Assembly (NCBI RefSeq): GCF_008704995.1
Contig: NZ_CP023747.1
Span: 5,053,501 to 5,117,500, forward strand
Length of the DNA: 64,000 nt
Source of the DNA: Streptomyces nodosus
GTDB taxonomy: Bacteria > Actinomycetota > Actinomycetes > Streptomycetales > Streptomycetaceae
Reading direction: 5' to 3'
The translations under genes were made by a program, and so were the position numbers. Of this stretch, positions 1 through 8,694 are shown piece by piece. Below the pieces are notes generated by a model. That model had not been told where the DNA came from. It ran no database searches and saw only the letters and a program-made list of their open reading frames with translations. Position 1 is the first letter of the stretch. Each line of letters begins with the position of its first letter.

Positions 1-829
1 GGGAGATCTCCAGCAGATCCTCGGTGAGCGTCCGCAGGGTGGCCACCCGGTCTCGCACCAGCTCGGTCGGCCGCCCGGGAGGCAGCAGCTCGGCCGCCGC
101 GTGCAGCCCGGTCAACGGGGTGCGCAGCTCATGCGCCACATCCGCGGTGAACCGCTGCTCGCTCAGCAGCTTGGCCTGCAAGGTGGCGGCCATCGTGTCC
201 AGGGCGCCGGACACCGCCGCCACCTCGTCCTGGGGGTGCCTCGGGTCCTTGCTCCGCGGGTCGTCCACCCGCGCGTCCAGATCGCCCGCGCTGATCCGCC
301 GGGCGACCTGCGCGGTGGCCTGGAGCCGCCGGGTCACACGGGTCACCGCGAACACCCCGACGAACAGCGTCAGACCGATCGCCAGCGCCGAGGACCACAG
401 GATCGCCCGGTCGAGGGCGGCGATGATACGGGCGCCCGAGGCGTAGTCGACCTGCACGGCCAGCGCCCGGCCCCCGGCGGCCGGTCCCGCCGCCCACATC
501 GTGGGCTCCGGGTCGCCGGTGCCGACCATCGTGCCGCGGTGCCCGCCCGCCGCCATGGTCCGCAGCCGGGCCGGCAGCCCCGGCAGGTCGACGCCCGCAC
601 GGGGCGGCAGCCGGGTGCCCGCCTCGTACGCCCGCGCCGCCGTGGTGAGCCGGGTGAGCGCCCGGGACCGGGCCTCTCCCACGGTCCGGTCGGTCACCTG
701 CACATGGACGAGCACCCCCAGCAGGGCGGCCAGACCGCAGCACATCACCGCGATGAAGGCGGCCGCCTTCCAGGTCAGGGCCGCGGTCCACTGGGGCAGA
801 CGCCCCAGGGCGCGCCCCGTGGGGCTCAC
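1..829 (-). CDS. Sensor histidine kinase, C-terminus cut by window edge
   Basis: Membrane sensor kinase of a two-component system; only the first ~276 residues are inside the window and the ATPase domain lies beyond the left edge. A GTG start is read at 829, overlapping the TGA of the upstream lipoprotein gene (GTGA), so the two are translationally coupled. There is a TM segment at about residues 17-44, an extracytoplasmic loop of ~100 residues, a second TM at ~144-164, then a HAMP-like linker and a HisKA domain. The phosphoacceptor sits in the H-box AHELRTPL, His near residue 233. The lipoprotein is probably an accessory sensor subunit by analogy with CseA/CseC, but the family is not identified. 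The cognate response regulator would be expected just outside the window. Confidence 0.88.
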   Translation of the reverse strand, partial: MSPTGRALGRLPQWTAALTWKAAAFIAVMCCGLAALLGVLVHVQVTDRTVGEARSRALTRLTTAARAYEAGTRLPPRAGVDLPGLPARLRTMAAGGHRGTMVGTGDPEPTMWAAGPAAGGRALAVQVDYASGARIIAALDRAILWSSALAIGLTLFVGVFAVTRVTRRLQATAQVARRISAGDLDARVDDPRSKDPRHPQDEVAAVSGALDTMAATLQAKLLSEQRFTADVAHELRTPLTGLHAAAELLPPGRPTELVRDRVATLRTLTEDLLEIS

Positions 830-1542
830 CGGATGCTCCTCGTCAGGACGGGCGGGACCGGACCGCTCGTCGGTGGGCTGCTCGCCCGCAGGATCTCGTC
901 CCGGGTCGCGAGTATCGCGTGCTGGTGCGGATCCCAGCTCCACACCGTGCGGAACGCATAGCCCGGCATCGCCGACGGGGAGCGGATGATCACATCCCGG
1001 CCCGCCAGCTCCACGCTGATGACGCTGTCCGAGGCGCCCATGATCTGCACCAGCCGACCGTGCTCCACGGTGTAGACGCGCACCGCCAGCTGATTGCCGG
1101 GGAAGCGGATGCCGAGCACCATGTCGTCCTTCCCGTCCCCGGTGAGATCCCGGTAGTACGCCCGCAGCAGCGGGCACTGCCGCCCCTGCGCGCCCTGTCG
1201 GCCGCAGTCACGGAGCTGCTCGCGGGTCCGGGAGTAGGCCGCGCGCGGGCCCGCGTACGCGTCCGGGTGCGCGGCCACCTCGGCGCGCACGGCGTCCAGC
1301 GGATCCACCCGGTGGATGTCGCCCTCCGCGGGGGCGATGCCCTTCACCGTCTCGGTGTTCGCCACCCCGTAGTCGATGGCGGGCGTGGACGCGGGCGGCA
1401 GCTCGGGCCACAGCTGCACCGGGCCGACGGCGGTGGCGGTGGGGCCCGCGCTCCTCAGGGCGCCGGAGTCGCCGCAGCCCGCCAGGAGCAGAGCGGTGGC
1501 GGCGAGACCGAGGGCTGCGCACACGCGGCGGCTGGGGAACAC
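826..1542 (-). CDS. Lipoprotein with FG-GAP/VCBS-like motif, operon partner of sensor kinase
   Basis: 238-residue predicted lipoprotein. It has a short basic N-terminus, a hydrophobic segment and a lipobox ending LLAG-C with the lipidated Cys at residue 23, so it should be anchored outside the membrane. Around residues 135-150 is a calcium-binding-type loop (DLTGDGKDD) typical of FG-GAP/VCBS repeats, followed by a beta-rich region. The C-terminus overlaps the histidine kinase start by 4 bp. Inference: an extracytoplasmic modulator of the kinase. No specific ligand can be deduced. Confidence 0.8.
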   Translation of the reverse strand: MFPSRRVCAALGLAATALLLAGCGDSGALRSAGPTATAVGPVQLWPELPPASTPAIDYGVANTETVKGIAPAEGDIHRVDPLDAVRAEVAAHPDAYAGPRAAYSRTREQLRDCGRQGAQGRQCPLLRAYYRDLTGDGKDDMVLGIRFPGNQLAVRVYTVEHGRLVQIMGASDSVISVELAGRDVIIRSPSAMPGYAFRTVWSWDPHQHAILATRDEILRASSPPTSGPVPPVLTRSIR

Positions 1543-1603
1543 GGAACACGTCCTTCTTGGTCACCTGAGGGCCGGTTGCTCACTCTATGACCGGTCGGCG
1601 ACC

Positions 1604-2095
1604 TCACTCCGTGAGTTCCTCCAGAAGACGGGCCGTGTCCAGACCGGCCCGCAGATAGTCGACGAACAACTCGTTGTGCAGGGCCCAGGGCCCGCGCCGG
1701 GCGCGGATCATCCCGATCGCGTCGTCGGCGCTGTGACCGGCCCGCACCAAGGCGTGCGCGATGACAAGACCGGAGCGGTTGTACCCGTGGTAACAGCGGA
1801 CCAGGACCCGGCGCCCGTCCTCCAGGGCGTCGTCGGCGGCCTGTGCCAGCCGCATCACCCCGGCGATCTCGGTCCCGTCCAGCGGCCCGTCCGGTATGGG
1901 CCACACATGGTGCTCCACTCCCTGGTCCGGCCCGTGCCCGGGCAGCCGCAACAAGGTCAGCACCAGATCGAACTCGTCCCGTACCACGGCGAACTCCAGT
2001 GCTCCGGAGCGCGCCGCGAACTGATGACCGCCCATCCACAGACCGGGCACGATCTCGCTCCACGGACTGTCCGGCGCGGGAACATCGGGCTGCAT
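1604..2095 (-). CDS. Dual-specificity protein phosphatase family protein
   Basis: 163-residue cytosolic phosphatase of the cysteine-based DSP fold. The P-loop CX5R is visible as C-Y-H-G-Y-N-R-S-G with nucleophile Cys101 and Arg107; the usual His before the Cys is Arg here. Candidate general-acid Asp residues lie in the PDGPLDG stretch (~68-74). The start at ATG 2095 gives a normal-length DSP. The same frame stays open upstream to 2695, but that would add an atypical Arg-rich leader antisense to the divergent NERD gene. Substrate unknown. Monocistronic. Confidence 0.82.
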   Translation of the reverse strand: MQPDVPAPDSPWSEIVPGLWMGGHQFAARSGALEFAVVRDEFDLVLTLLRLPGHGPDQGVEHHVWPIPDGPLDGTEIAGVMRLAQAADDALEDGRRVLVRCYHGYNRSGLVIAHALVRAGHSADDAIGMIRARRGPWALHNELFVDYLRAGLDTARLLEELTE

Positions 2096-2207
2096 TCTGC
2101 GGGTCCGCAACGGTGCCTCCCACCGACTCCCCAACTGCTCACCAAGGTAGCCGGGTTCTTGCCGCGAGAGCACCCCGCCTGTTCCCATGGTCGAGGGGTG
2201 ATGGTGC

Positions 2208-3011
2208 ATGAGCGGACTGCGCGTCATACCGACCCGGCGGCACGGGCAGGAACGCCTGTACGTATGCCGCACCGACGGGAGGAACGTCGCCTGGTACGAC
2301 CGTGAGGCGGGCCGGGTCAACCTTCTCAGCGAGGACCTGCGGCAGGACGTGCTCCATGCGCTCGGCCCGTTTCTGACGGGACCGGTGGCCGTGGGACCGC
2401 CGCCCGTGCCCACCCCCGCGGAACTGGCCAGGCTCGCCCTGCACCCGGACGACGATCTGGCGCCGAACCGCCCCGGCGAGGCCCTGCTGATCGCCCTGGA
2501 CCGCGATCCGGGCCCCGCGCACCGGCTCCGCCCGGACCCCAGGCGCCGGGCGCTCGACGCCGAGCAGACGGTCGGCCGGGCCCTCGACCGGCTGGAGGGC
2601 GCGGGCTGGCGCACCCTGCACTCGGTGCCGCTGCCCGGCGGCGACCGCCTCCACCACCTGACCATCGGCCCCGGCGGCCTCTTCGCGCTGCACACCCTCC
2701 ACGCCCGCGGGCAGCGGGTCCTCGTCGCCGATCCGACGGTGACGGTGGGCCGCCAGGAGGGGCAGCCGCTGCTCCGCCGGCTCCGCGCCGACGCGGACCG
2801 GGCGTCCTACGCGCTGACCGCGGAGGTCCGGCCGGTCCTGGTCCTGGTGGAGCCCGGCCGGGTGGAGATCACCACCGCGCCCCGGAAGGTCCGCGTCCTG
2901 CGCGACACGGAACTCCCCGCCCTCGCCCGCCTGGGCGGCGCGCTGAAACCGGCCGACGCGGAGGCGCTGCACGCGATGGCGCGGGACCGGAACACTTGGG
3001 CGGGGGTGTGA
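2208..3011 (+). CDS. NERD domain-containing protein
   Basis: 267-residue soluble protein. The N-terminal ~60 residues form a small domain (YVCRTDGRNVAWYDRE-like). A NERD (nuclease-related) domain follows at ~residues 118-230, recognised from AEQTVGRALDRLEGAGWRTL followed by a G-D-R-L-H-H-L-T-I-G-P-G-G core, which resembles the D-H-x-x-I-G-P-x-G signature of restriction-like folds. The Asp of the canonical core appears shifted, so nuclease activity is uncertain. It lies beside the NHEJ genes, which fits a DNA-related role, but this is inference. Confidence 0.7.
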   Translation: MSGLRVIPTRRHGQERLYVCRTDGRNVAWYDREAGRVNLLSEDLRQDVLHALGPFLTGPVAVGPPPVPTPAELARLALHPDDDLAPNRPGEALLIALDRDPGPAHRLRPDPRRRALDAEQTVGRALDRLEGAGWRTLHSVPLPGGDRLHHLTIGPGGLFALHTLHARGQRVLVADPTVTVGRQEGQPLLRRLRADADRASYALTAEVRPVLVLVEPGRVEITTAPRKVRVLRDTELPALARLGGALKPADAEALHAMARDRNTWAGV

Positions 3012-3080
3012 GCTTTACTCGGGGCAGCGGCAGCCGACGCCGAGTGGCCTAACGTCCTGCCGTGTCCTGCCGTGTCCTGC

Positions 3081-3968
3081 TCAGGGTGGCGGTAGCGGTG
3101 CCGCGTGCGCCGGGTCGAGCAACGGGGCCAGCAGATCGCCGTACGCCTGGAGGCGGGCCGCCATGTCCGGGGCGCGCAGGACAAGGCCCTCGGGGGAGGC
3201 GAGGTCTGCCACCTCCTGCCAGGTCACGGGCGCCGACACGGTGGGTTCCGCCCGGGCACGCAGCGTGTAGGGCGCGGCCGTGGTCTTGCGGGCCGCGTTC
3301 TGGCTCCAGTCCACGAACACCTTCCCGGGCCGCAGGCTCCGCGTCATCCGGTGCACCACCAGCCGGGGCATGGCCTGCTCCGCCTCCACGGCCAGCCGCT
3401 TGGCGTACTCCGTCGTCCGCCGCGACGGCGTCCGCTCCACCGCCGCCAGCAGATGCAGCCCCTTCGATCCGGACGTCTTGGCATGGGTCTCGATCCCGTC
3501 CGCCGCGAGCCGCCCCCGCAGCCACAGGGCTACCTCACAGCACTCGACGACGGTCGCCGGAGACCCCGGGTCGAGGTCGAAGACCAGCCGGTCCGCCTCC
3601 TCGGGCGCGTCGACCCGCCACTGCGGGGTGTGGAACTCGGTGACCAGGTTGGCCGCCCATATCAGCGCGGCCAGATCCTGGATCACCACCATGCGGGTCG
3701 GACCGTCCGAGTGGGGCACCTTCGCCGTCGTCACCCATTCGGGCGTACCCGGCGGCACATTCTTGCTGAAGAACACCTGACCGTCCGGCCCGTCCGGATA
3801 GCGCAGAAAGGACACCGGGCGGTCATGGAGGTGGGGCAGCAGGGCGTCGGCGGTGGTCGCGTAGTAGTGCAGCAGCTCACCCTTGGTGAAGCCGGTCGCC
3901 GGATGGACGACCTTCTCCAGATTGCTGAGCGCGACCCGCCGCCCCTCCACCTCTGTGATCGGCGACAT
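3081..3968 (-). CDS. LigD-type DNA polymerase/primase domain protein (NHEJ)
   Basis: Stand-alone archaeo-eukaryotic primase-fold polymerase domain, equivalent to the POL domain of LigD, which fills gaps at broken ends during Ku-dependent end joining. 295 residues from the ATG at 3968 (MSPITEVEGRR), the start conserved in streptomycete homologues; an in-frame ATG at 3992 would add 8 residues. Diagnostic motifs: LSNLEKVVHP near the N-terminus, catalytic D-x-D in VFDLDPG, and the SGSKGLHLL phosphate-binding segment. No ligase or phosphoesterase domain is attached. Transcribed divergently from ku across ~98 bp, the usual arrangement. Confidence 0.93.
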   Translation of the reverse strand: MSPITEVEGRRVALSNLEKVVHPATGFTKGELLHYYATTADALLPHLHDRPVSFLRYPDGPDGQVFFSKNVPPGTPEWVTTAKVPHSDGPTRMVVIQDLAALIWAANLVTEFHTPQWRVDAPEEADRLVFDLDPGSPATVVECCEVALWLRGRLAADGIETHAKTSGSKGLHLLAAVERTPSRRTTEYAKRLAVEAEQAMPRLVVHRMTRSLRPGKVFVDWSQNAARKTTAAPYTLRARAEPTVSAPVTWQEVADLASPEGLVLRAPDMAARLQAYGDLLAPLLDPAHAAPLPPP

Positions 3969-4066
3969 ACGATGAGAATCGCACGAAATCACATGAAAAC
4001 AGCAACAAATCTCCCCCTCCGTCTGCTATCCGCTCATAAACCCGCCCCCATGGAAAGGCGCGGAAC

Positions 4067-5239
4067 GTGCGATCCATCTGGAACGGCGCCATCTCGTTCG
4101 GCCTGGTCAGCATTCCGGTCAAGCTGATGAACGCCACCGAGAACCACTCGATCTCCTTCCGCCAGATCCATCTGGAGGACGACGGCCGGATCCGGTACCG
4201 CAAGTTCTGCGAGCTGGAGGACCGTGAGGTCGCCCAGGCGGAGATCGGCAAGGGATACCAGGACGCGGACGGCACGATCATCCCCGTCACGGACGAGGAC
4301 CTGGCGAAACTCCCGCTGCCGACCGCCCGGACGATCGAGATCCTGGCCTTCGTACCGGAGGACCGGATCGATCCGCTCCAACTGGACAACGCGTACTACC
4401 TCTCCGCGAACGGCCTTCCTGCCAACAAGCCGTACGCGCTCCTGCGGGAGGCCCTGAGGCGCAGCGGAAAGGTGGCCGTCGCCAAATACGCGCTGCGGGG
4501 CAGGGAACGGCTCGGGATGCTGAGGGCGGCCGACGAAGTGATCACCATGCACGGCCTGCTCTGGCCCGACGAGATCCGGGCACCCGAGGGCGTGGCCCCG
4601 GACCGCAAGGTCACCGTCCGCGAGAAGGAGCTGGACCTCGCGGACGCCTTGATGGACACCCTGGGCGACGTGGACCTGGACGACCTCCACGACGACTACC
4701 GCACGGCGCTGGAGGAGCTGATCACCGCGAAGGCGGAGGGCAAACACCTCGAACCGGTGGCCGAACCCGAGGGCGGCAAGGTCCTGGACCTGACGGCGGC
4801 CCTGGAGAAGAGCGTCCAGGCGGCACATCGGGCGCGGTCCGCGGGCGGCGAGGAGACCACCGGGGAAGCGGCGGTCCGGCGCCTGACGGAGCGGACGTCG
4901 GCGGGTACGACGCCCAAGGAGGTCGGCGGCAAGAAGTCGACGTCCACGGCGAAGAAGGCGACGGGCAGGACGGCGCCGGGCAAGGCGGCGACGGGCAAGG
5001 CGGCGACGACCGGGAAGGCCACGTCCGGGAACACAGGCACCCCCAAGGCCCCCGCCAAGAAGACCGCGTCGAAGAAGACAGCCGCCAAGCCGACGTCCAC
5101 GACGGGGAAGCCCGCCTCGACGACCGCGGCGAAGACGACGAAGGCGACGAAGGCGACCGGCGAGAAGACGACGGCGAAGAAGCCGGCCACGAAGAAGCCG
5201 GCGGCGAAAAAGTCCACGGCGTCCAAGCGGACGGCGTGA
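4067..5239 (+). CDS. ku: Non-homologous end-joining protein Ku with long Lys/Ala/Thr tail
   Basis: Homodimeric Ku that threads onto DNA double-strand ends and recruits LigD. 390 residues from a GTG start (MRSIWNGAISFGLVSIPVKL). The Ku core occupies ~1-255. The remaining ~130 residues are a low-complexity Lys/Ala/Thr tail with many KKT, AKK and TGK repeats; bacterial Ku proteins are usually about 270-300 residues, so this tail is long. Basic C-terminal extensions of actinobacterial Ku are known to help DNA bridging and threading. Divergent partner of the polymerase gene. Confidence 0.95.
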   Translation: MRSIWNGAISFGLVSIPVKLMNATENHSISFRQIHLEDDGRIRYRKFCELEDREVAQAEIGKGYQDADGTIIPVTDEDLAKLPLPTARTIEILAFVPEDRIDPLQLDNAYYLSANGLPANKPYALLREALRRSGKVAVAKYALRGRERLGMLRAADEVITMHGLLWPDEIRAPEGVAPDRKVTVREKELDLADALMDTLGDVDLDDLHDDYRTALEELITAKAEGKHLEPVAEPEGGKVLDLTAALEKSVQAAHRARSAGGEETTGEAAVRRLTERTSAGTTPKEVGGKKSTSTAKKATGRTAPGKAATGKAATTGKATSGNTGTPKAPAKKTASKKTAAKPTSTTGKPASTTAAKTTKATKATGEKTTAKKPATKKPAAKKSTASKRTA

Positions 5240-5290
5240 AGCGAACGCTGTGGGGCGGAACCGTCGCCCTCCGTCGTGCCGCTGGACCGG

Positions 5291-5360
5291 CCCCTGGGGC
5301 AAACCCCCTGGGGCAAACCCCCTGCGGTAAACCCCCTGCGGTAAACCCCCCTGAAAACCC
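5291..5360. repeat. 14-bp tandem repeat downstream of ku
   Basis: Four to five head-to-tail copies of a 14-bp unit (TGGGGCAAACCCCC and variants TGCGGTAAACCCCC) fill the spacer between the ku stop and the hydrolase gene. Each unit contains an internal GGGG...CCCC complement, so the transcript could fold into small hairpins. No coding role is evident. Confidence 0.8.
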
Positions 5361-5411
5361 ACAGGCTGACCGGATGTCAGCCGGCCCCCGTCCTCCCTGA
5401 AGCTGCTGTGC

Positions 5412-6908
5412 ATGAAGCAGACCACTCACAGGACAACCGCCTGGATCGGCGCCTCCGCCGTCCTCCTCGGCCTTGCCGCCCCACTGACCCTGGCCGCCCC
5501 CGCATCCGCGACCGCTCCGGGCTCCGCCCTCCACTGGACCGAGTGCAGGACCGGCGCGCCCGGTCCACGGCAGCAGTGCGCCACCGTCAAGGTCCCTCTG
5601 GACTACGCCGCCCCCGCCGGCCAGAAGATCGACATCGTCGTCTCCCGCGTCCGGGCCGAGAAACCGGCGGCTCGCCGCGGCGCACTGCTGCTGATCCCCG
5701 GCGGGCCGGGAAACACCAGCCTCGACGACACCTCCGGCAAGGGGCAGCGGCTGCCGCAGGAGGTCCGCGACGCCTATGACCTGATCGGGTTCGCACCGCG
5801 CGGGCTCGCGCCCTCCACCTCCGTCGACTGCGGCCTGGACCACGGCGACCTCGCCGTCTCGAAACTACGGCCCTGGCCGGCCGCCGACGGCTCCATCACG
5901 GAGAACATGGTCACCGCACAGCGGGTGGCCGATGCCTGCACACAGAATGGTGGTGAGCTGATGCGGCACATCAGCACCGTCGACGAGGCCCGCGACATCG
6001 ACCGCATCCGCGGCGCGCTCGGCCAGGACCGGCTCTCCGCCTGGGGCGTGTCGTACGGGACCTATGTAGGCGCCGTCTACAGCCAGTTGTTCCCGCATCG
6101 CACCGACCGCGTGGTGCTGGACAGCAACGACGACCCCGACCCCACCCGGGTCTCACGCGCCTGGCTCGCCGGATACGAGACGGGTGTCGAGGACACCTTC
6201 CCCGAGTTCGCCGCCTGGGCCGCCGCGCCCGGCAACCCGGACCGGCTCGCCGAGACCGCGGCCGAGGTACGTCCCCTGTTCCTACGGCTCGCCGCACAGC
6301 TGGACCGCCGTCCGATCCCCTGGCTGGACGCCAACCCCGAGGTACTCGACGGCAATGTGCTGCGCCAGACCATGCTGGACAGCTTCTACGCGCCCGGTAC
6401 CCGCTTCCCGGCCCTGGCGAAGCTGATGCGGGCCGCACTGGACGGCACGGTGCCTCCGGCGCCCGCGGCGCCGCCGGAGGACGTACAGCAGAACATCACC
6501 GCGGTGAGCATCGCGACCCTCTGCAACGACGTGGCCTGGCCCTCCTCCGCCTCCGCCTACCGCACGGCCGTCGCCGAGAGCCGCAAGGAGCACCCCCTCA
6601 CCGCCGGAATGCCCCGCAACGCGATCGTGTGCGCCGCCTGGCCCCACCCGCCGCGGCAGGCCCCCGTACGGATCACCGACCGCGGACCTTCGAACGTCCT
6701 GCTCATACAGAACGCCCGCGATGTCGCCACTCCACTCAGCGGCGCCCTCAAGCTCCGTACTGCCCTCGGCCGGCGCGCCGTCCTGGTCACCGTGAACTCC
6801 ACCGGCCACAACGCCTACCTCGCCAACGGCAACGCCTGCGGCGACCGAACCGTCTCCCACTTCCTGTCCACCGGCCAACGCCCCACCCGGGACACCTACT
6901 GCGCCTAG
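5412..6908 (+). CDS. Secreted alpha/beta hydrolase, tripeptidyl aminopeptidase-like (S33)
   Basis: 498-residue exported serine hydrolase of the TAP/SlpD/SlpE peptidase type. It has a Sec signal peptide with a hydrophobic core at residues ~12-30 and cleavage near ASA-T. The catalytic triad can be assigned by position: nucleophile Ser214 in G-V-S-Y-G, Asp437 in NARDVATPL and His466 in NSTGHNAYL. The oxyanion-hole segment is IPGGPGN (~96-102). Streptomycete homologues release N-terminal tripeptides from secreted proteins. Monocistronic. Substrate preference cannot be read from sequence. Confidence 0.88.
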   Translation: MKQTTHRTTAWIGASAVLLGLAAPLTLAAPASATAPGSALHWTECRTGAPGPRQQCATVKVPLDYAAPAGQKIDIVVSRVRAEKPAARRGALLLIPGGPGNTSLDDTSGKGQRLPQEVRDAYDLIGFAPRGLAPSTSVDCGLDHGDLAVSKLRPWPAADGSITENMVTAQRVADACTQNGGELMRHISTVDEARDIDRIRGALGQDRLSAWGVSYGTYVGAVYSQLFPHRTDRVVLDSNDDPDPTRVSRAWLAGYETGVEDTFPEFAAWAAAPGNPDRLAETAAEVRPLFLRLAAQLDRRPIPWLDANPEVLDGNVLRQTMLDSFYAPGTRFPALAKLMRAALDGTVPPAPAAPPEDVQQNITAVSIATLCNDVAWPSSASAYRTAVAESRKEHPLTAGMPRNAIVCAAWPHPPRQAPVRITDRGPSNVLLIQNARDVATPLSGALKLRTALGRRAVLVTVNSTGHNAYLANGNACGDRTVSHFLSTGQRPTRDTYCA

Positions 6909-7150
6909 GACATGGGGCATGGCCCTGCTCGCCCTGCTCGACGAAGCCGTGGCCGCAGTCAGGCAACCCCGGTACTGGAGGACGCCACCCAAGGCTGGAC
7001 CGACGATCTCCGACGAGAAGCCCAGGAGGAGATCTCGGCCAGCCGCCCCGCACTACGCAGGCACGGCCCCACGACGGCACGGAACCTGTGGCCCCACGCG
7101 GACGAACTGTTGGAGCCGGTACCTGCAGGCTTCTCTCATGGGAACGATGC

Positions 7151-8140
7151 TCAGTTTTCGTACAAACTCAGGTGGAGCACGACATAGCTGTGGTGCTCGC
7201 GTCCGTGCGGTGACCGAACAGTCGACACGAGAACCTCAGCTGTGATCCGGTGATTCGCATAGGCGCCCAGCAGACTGGGGACCTCGTGATCCACACGCGC
7301 GGTGATCACACCTTGGTCGGTCGTCTCGATCTCCACCGTCCTTCGGAGCATGCTGCCTCCGACGAGCATGCCCACCAGCAGTTCCTGCCGTTCCTCGGGC
7401 TGCGCTGCACGCAATGCGTCCCGGCACCGCTGGGCGCTGCCGGTCCCGAGGCGAGAGGCGCGCACACCGCTGTACGGCGAACTCCAGGTCAGGCTGATGT
7501 CCGCGCCCGAATCGGCGAGTACCTCCGTCAATTCGGCAAGACGGTTGAACACCCGCCCTCCCAGCGGCAGGGCGGTTTCGATGACCGCGTCGACGGCTCC
7601 AGGACCCGCTTCCGCCCGGTCGGTGATGTCGAGAACGGTCCCCATGGCACGGTCCAGCAGAGACTCTGTCGACGCCACCTCCGGTAGCGGCAGCTCGTCA
7701 TCGTCGGCTGGCGCCTCCTCCAGGACCATCCCGTAGGAAGAGGGGAATGTCGCCGCCGCGTAGAGGCGTGTCGCCTTTCGGACGGCCTGCGGAAGCGGAC
7801 CGTAATCGTGTGTGGGGCGGCTCTCGTCGAGAGCGTGGGCAATGGTCGTCACGGTTTCCTGGAAGGAGACCAGCCAATGTCCGAGGACGGACGACTCCAC
7901 ATGATGTTCTCTGACAGGGGTCCCCTCGAGAGCCAGCCGGAGTGACCGCCGGGCCGGCCCGGCTTCAGCGCGGCCGGTCGAGAGACCTACAGCCTTCTGT
8001 AGTTTGCGTCGCTGGGCTGCGGCGAGTTCGTCCGCCGACCGAACCGGCTCGTGACCAGGAGTCTTGCCCCGGTTGGCCCGCATCCAGGCTCTCAAGGCCT
8101 CCTTGTCCGAGGGGTCCGGCAGGTTCTGCGGCGTGTTCAC
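7151..8140 (-). CDS. Uncharacterised partner of DUF6932-like nucleotidyltransferase
   Basis: 329-residue soluble protein of no family I recognise. A charged N-terminus (~1-60) leads to the segment SLRLALEGTPVREHHVES, then a helical stretch (SFQETVTTIAHAL) followed by ATFPSSYGMVLEE. The C-terminal half has alternating beta-like segments ending VLHLSLYEN. No TM, signal peptide or metal motif was seen. The ATG overlaps the stop of the upstream nucleotidyltransferase-fold gene (ATGA, 4 bp), so the two are almost certainly co-translated. The pair could be a toxin-antitoxin or defence-type module, but that rests only on organisation and the partner's fold. Confidence 0.75.
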   Translation of the reverse strand: MNTPQNLPDPSDKEALRAWMRANRGKTPGHEPVRSADELAAAQRRKLQKAVGLSTGRAEAGPARRSLRLALEGTPVREHHVESSVLGHWLVSFQETVTTIAHALDESRPTHDYGPLPQAVRKATRLYAAATFPSSYGMVLEEAPADDDELPLPEVASTESLLDRAMGTVLDITDRAEAGPGAVDAVIETALPLGGRVFNRLAELTEVLADSGADISLTWSSPYSGVRASRLGTGSAQRCRDALRAAQPEERQELLVGMLVGGSMLRRTVEIETTDQGVITARVDHEVPSLLGAYANHRITAEVLVSTVRSPHGREHHSYVVLHLSLYEN

Positions 8141-8694
8141 GGCAGCACCTCCACGTATCCTCGCCGTGCTCCGTCGGGGATGCCCCTCTGTCCGCTCCTG
8201 CAGCGCTGCCAGATCTCGTCGTAGAGCCCGAGGTCTTCGAAGACCTTGCGGTCACCGGGCGCCATGGCCCCGGTCACCCCGAGCGCGCGGAAGTCCTCCG
8301 TCTCAGGGAGACGCAGCACATACGCATCGACCCGCATGCCATGGCGGACACACCAGTCCCTCGTACCCAGATTGTCAAGGTCGTCAACGGTGTCGGGGTC
8401 CGTGATCGCCCGGGTGTACGCATCCGGTGGTATGAGGTAGGTGACATCGATGTCCTCCGGGTCCAGTTTGCAGCTGACAAAGCTTCCCGCGAGCCACAGC
8501 CGGCCCACCGCGCCGGTGGCGAGCTCCACCATGGCGAAATGGGTCCGTAGCTCCTGCAGAAGGCCGGGGCGGCTGGACGAACCCTCGAAACACGCTGCCT
8601 TCACCAGTTCCGACTCGACCTCGTCCCAGGTCATCGGAAACCTGCCCGGCGGAGGGCACTCCGTGGTGGGGTCGAACGCAGGTAACGGTGGCAT
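8137..8694 (-). CDS. DUF6932-like nucleotidyltransferase-fold protein
   Basis: 185 residues. The core motif LAGSFVSCKLDPEDIDV (~68-84) is the G-S-(x)n-D-x-D signature of the polymerase-beta nucleotidyltransferase fold, in the G-S-F-V-x-x-K-x-x-P-x-D-I-D-V form that I associate with DUF6932. Gly70/Ser71 and Asp81/Asp83 would bind nucleotide and metal. The N-terminal region carries a conserved-looking FPMTWDEVESELV segment. It is first gene of the two-gene operon with the 329-residue protein. Possible activities include transfer of NMP to RNA or protein, or a non-catalytic fold; the sequence does not decide. Confidence 0.75.
   Translation of the reverse strand: MPPLPAFDPTTECPPPGRFPMTWDEVESELVKAACFEGSSSRPGLLQELRTHFAMVELATGAVGRLWLAGSFVSCKLDPEDIDVTYLIPPDAYTRAITDPDTVDDLDNLGTRDWCVRHGMRVDAYVLRLPETEDFRALGVTGAMAPGDRKVFEDLGLYDEIWQRCRSGQRGIPDGARRGYVEVLP

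Noticed and set aside
5291..5360. Tandem repeat considered as a CRISPR array
   Set aside because: Unit is 14 bp without spacers and no cas genes are near.
6912..7187. Small plus-strand ORFs after the secreted hydrolase
   Set aside because: No ribosome site; no domain; the region may contain a degraded fragment but nothing can be supported.
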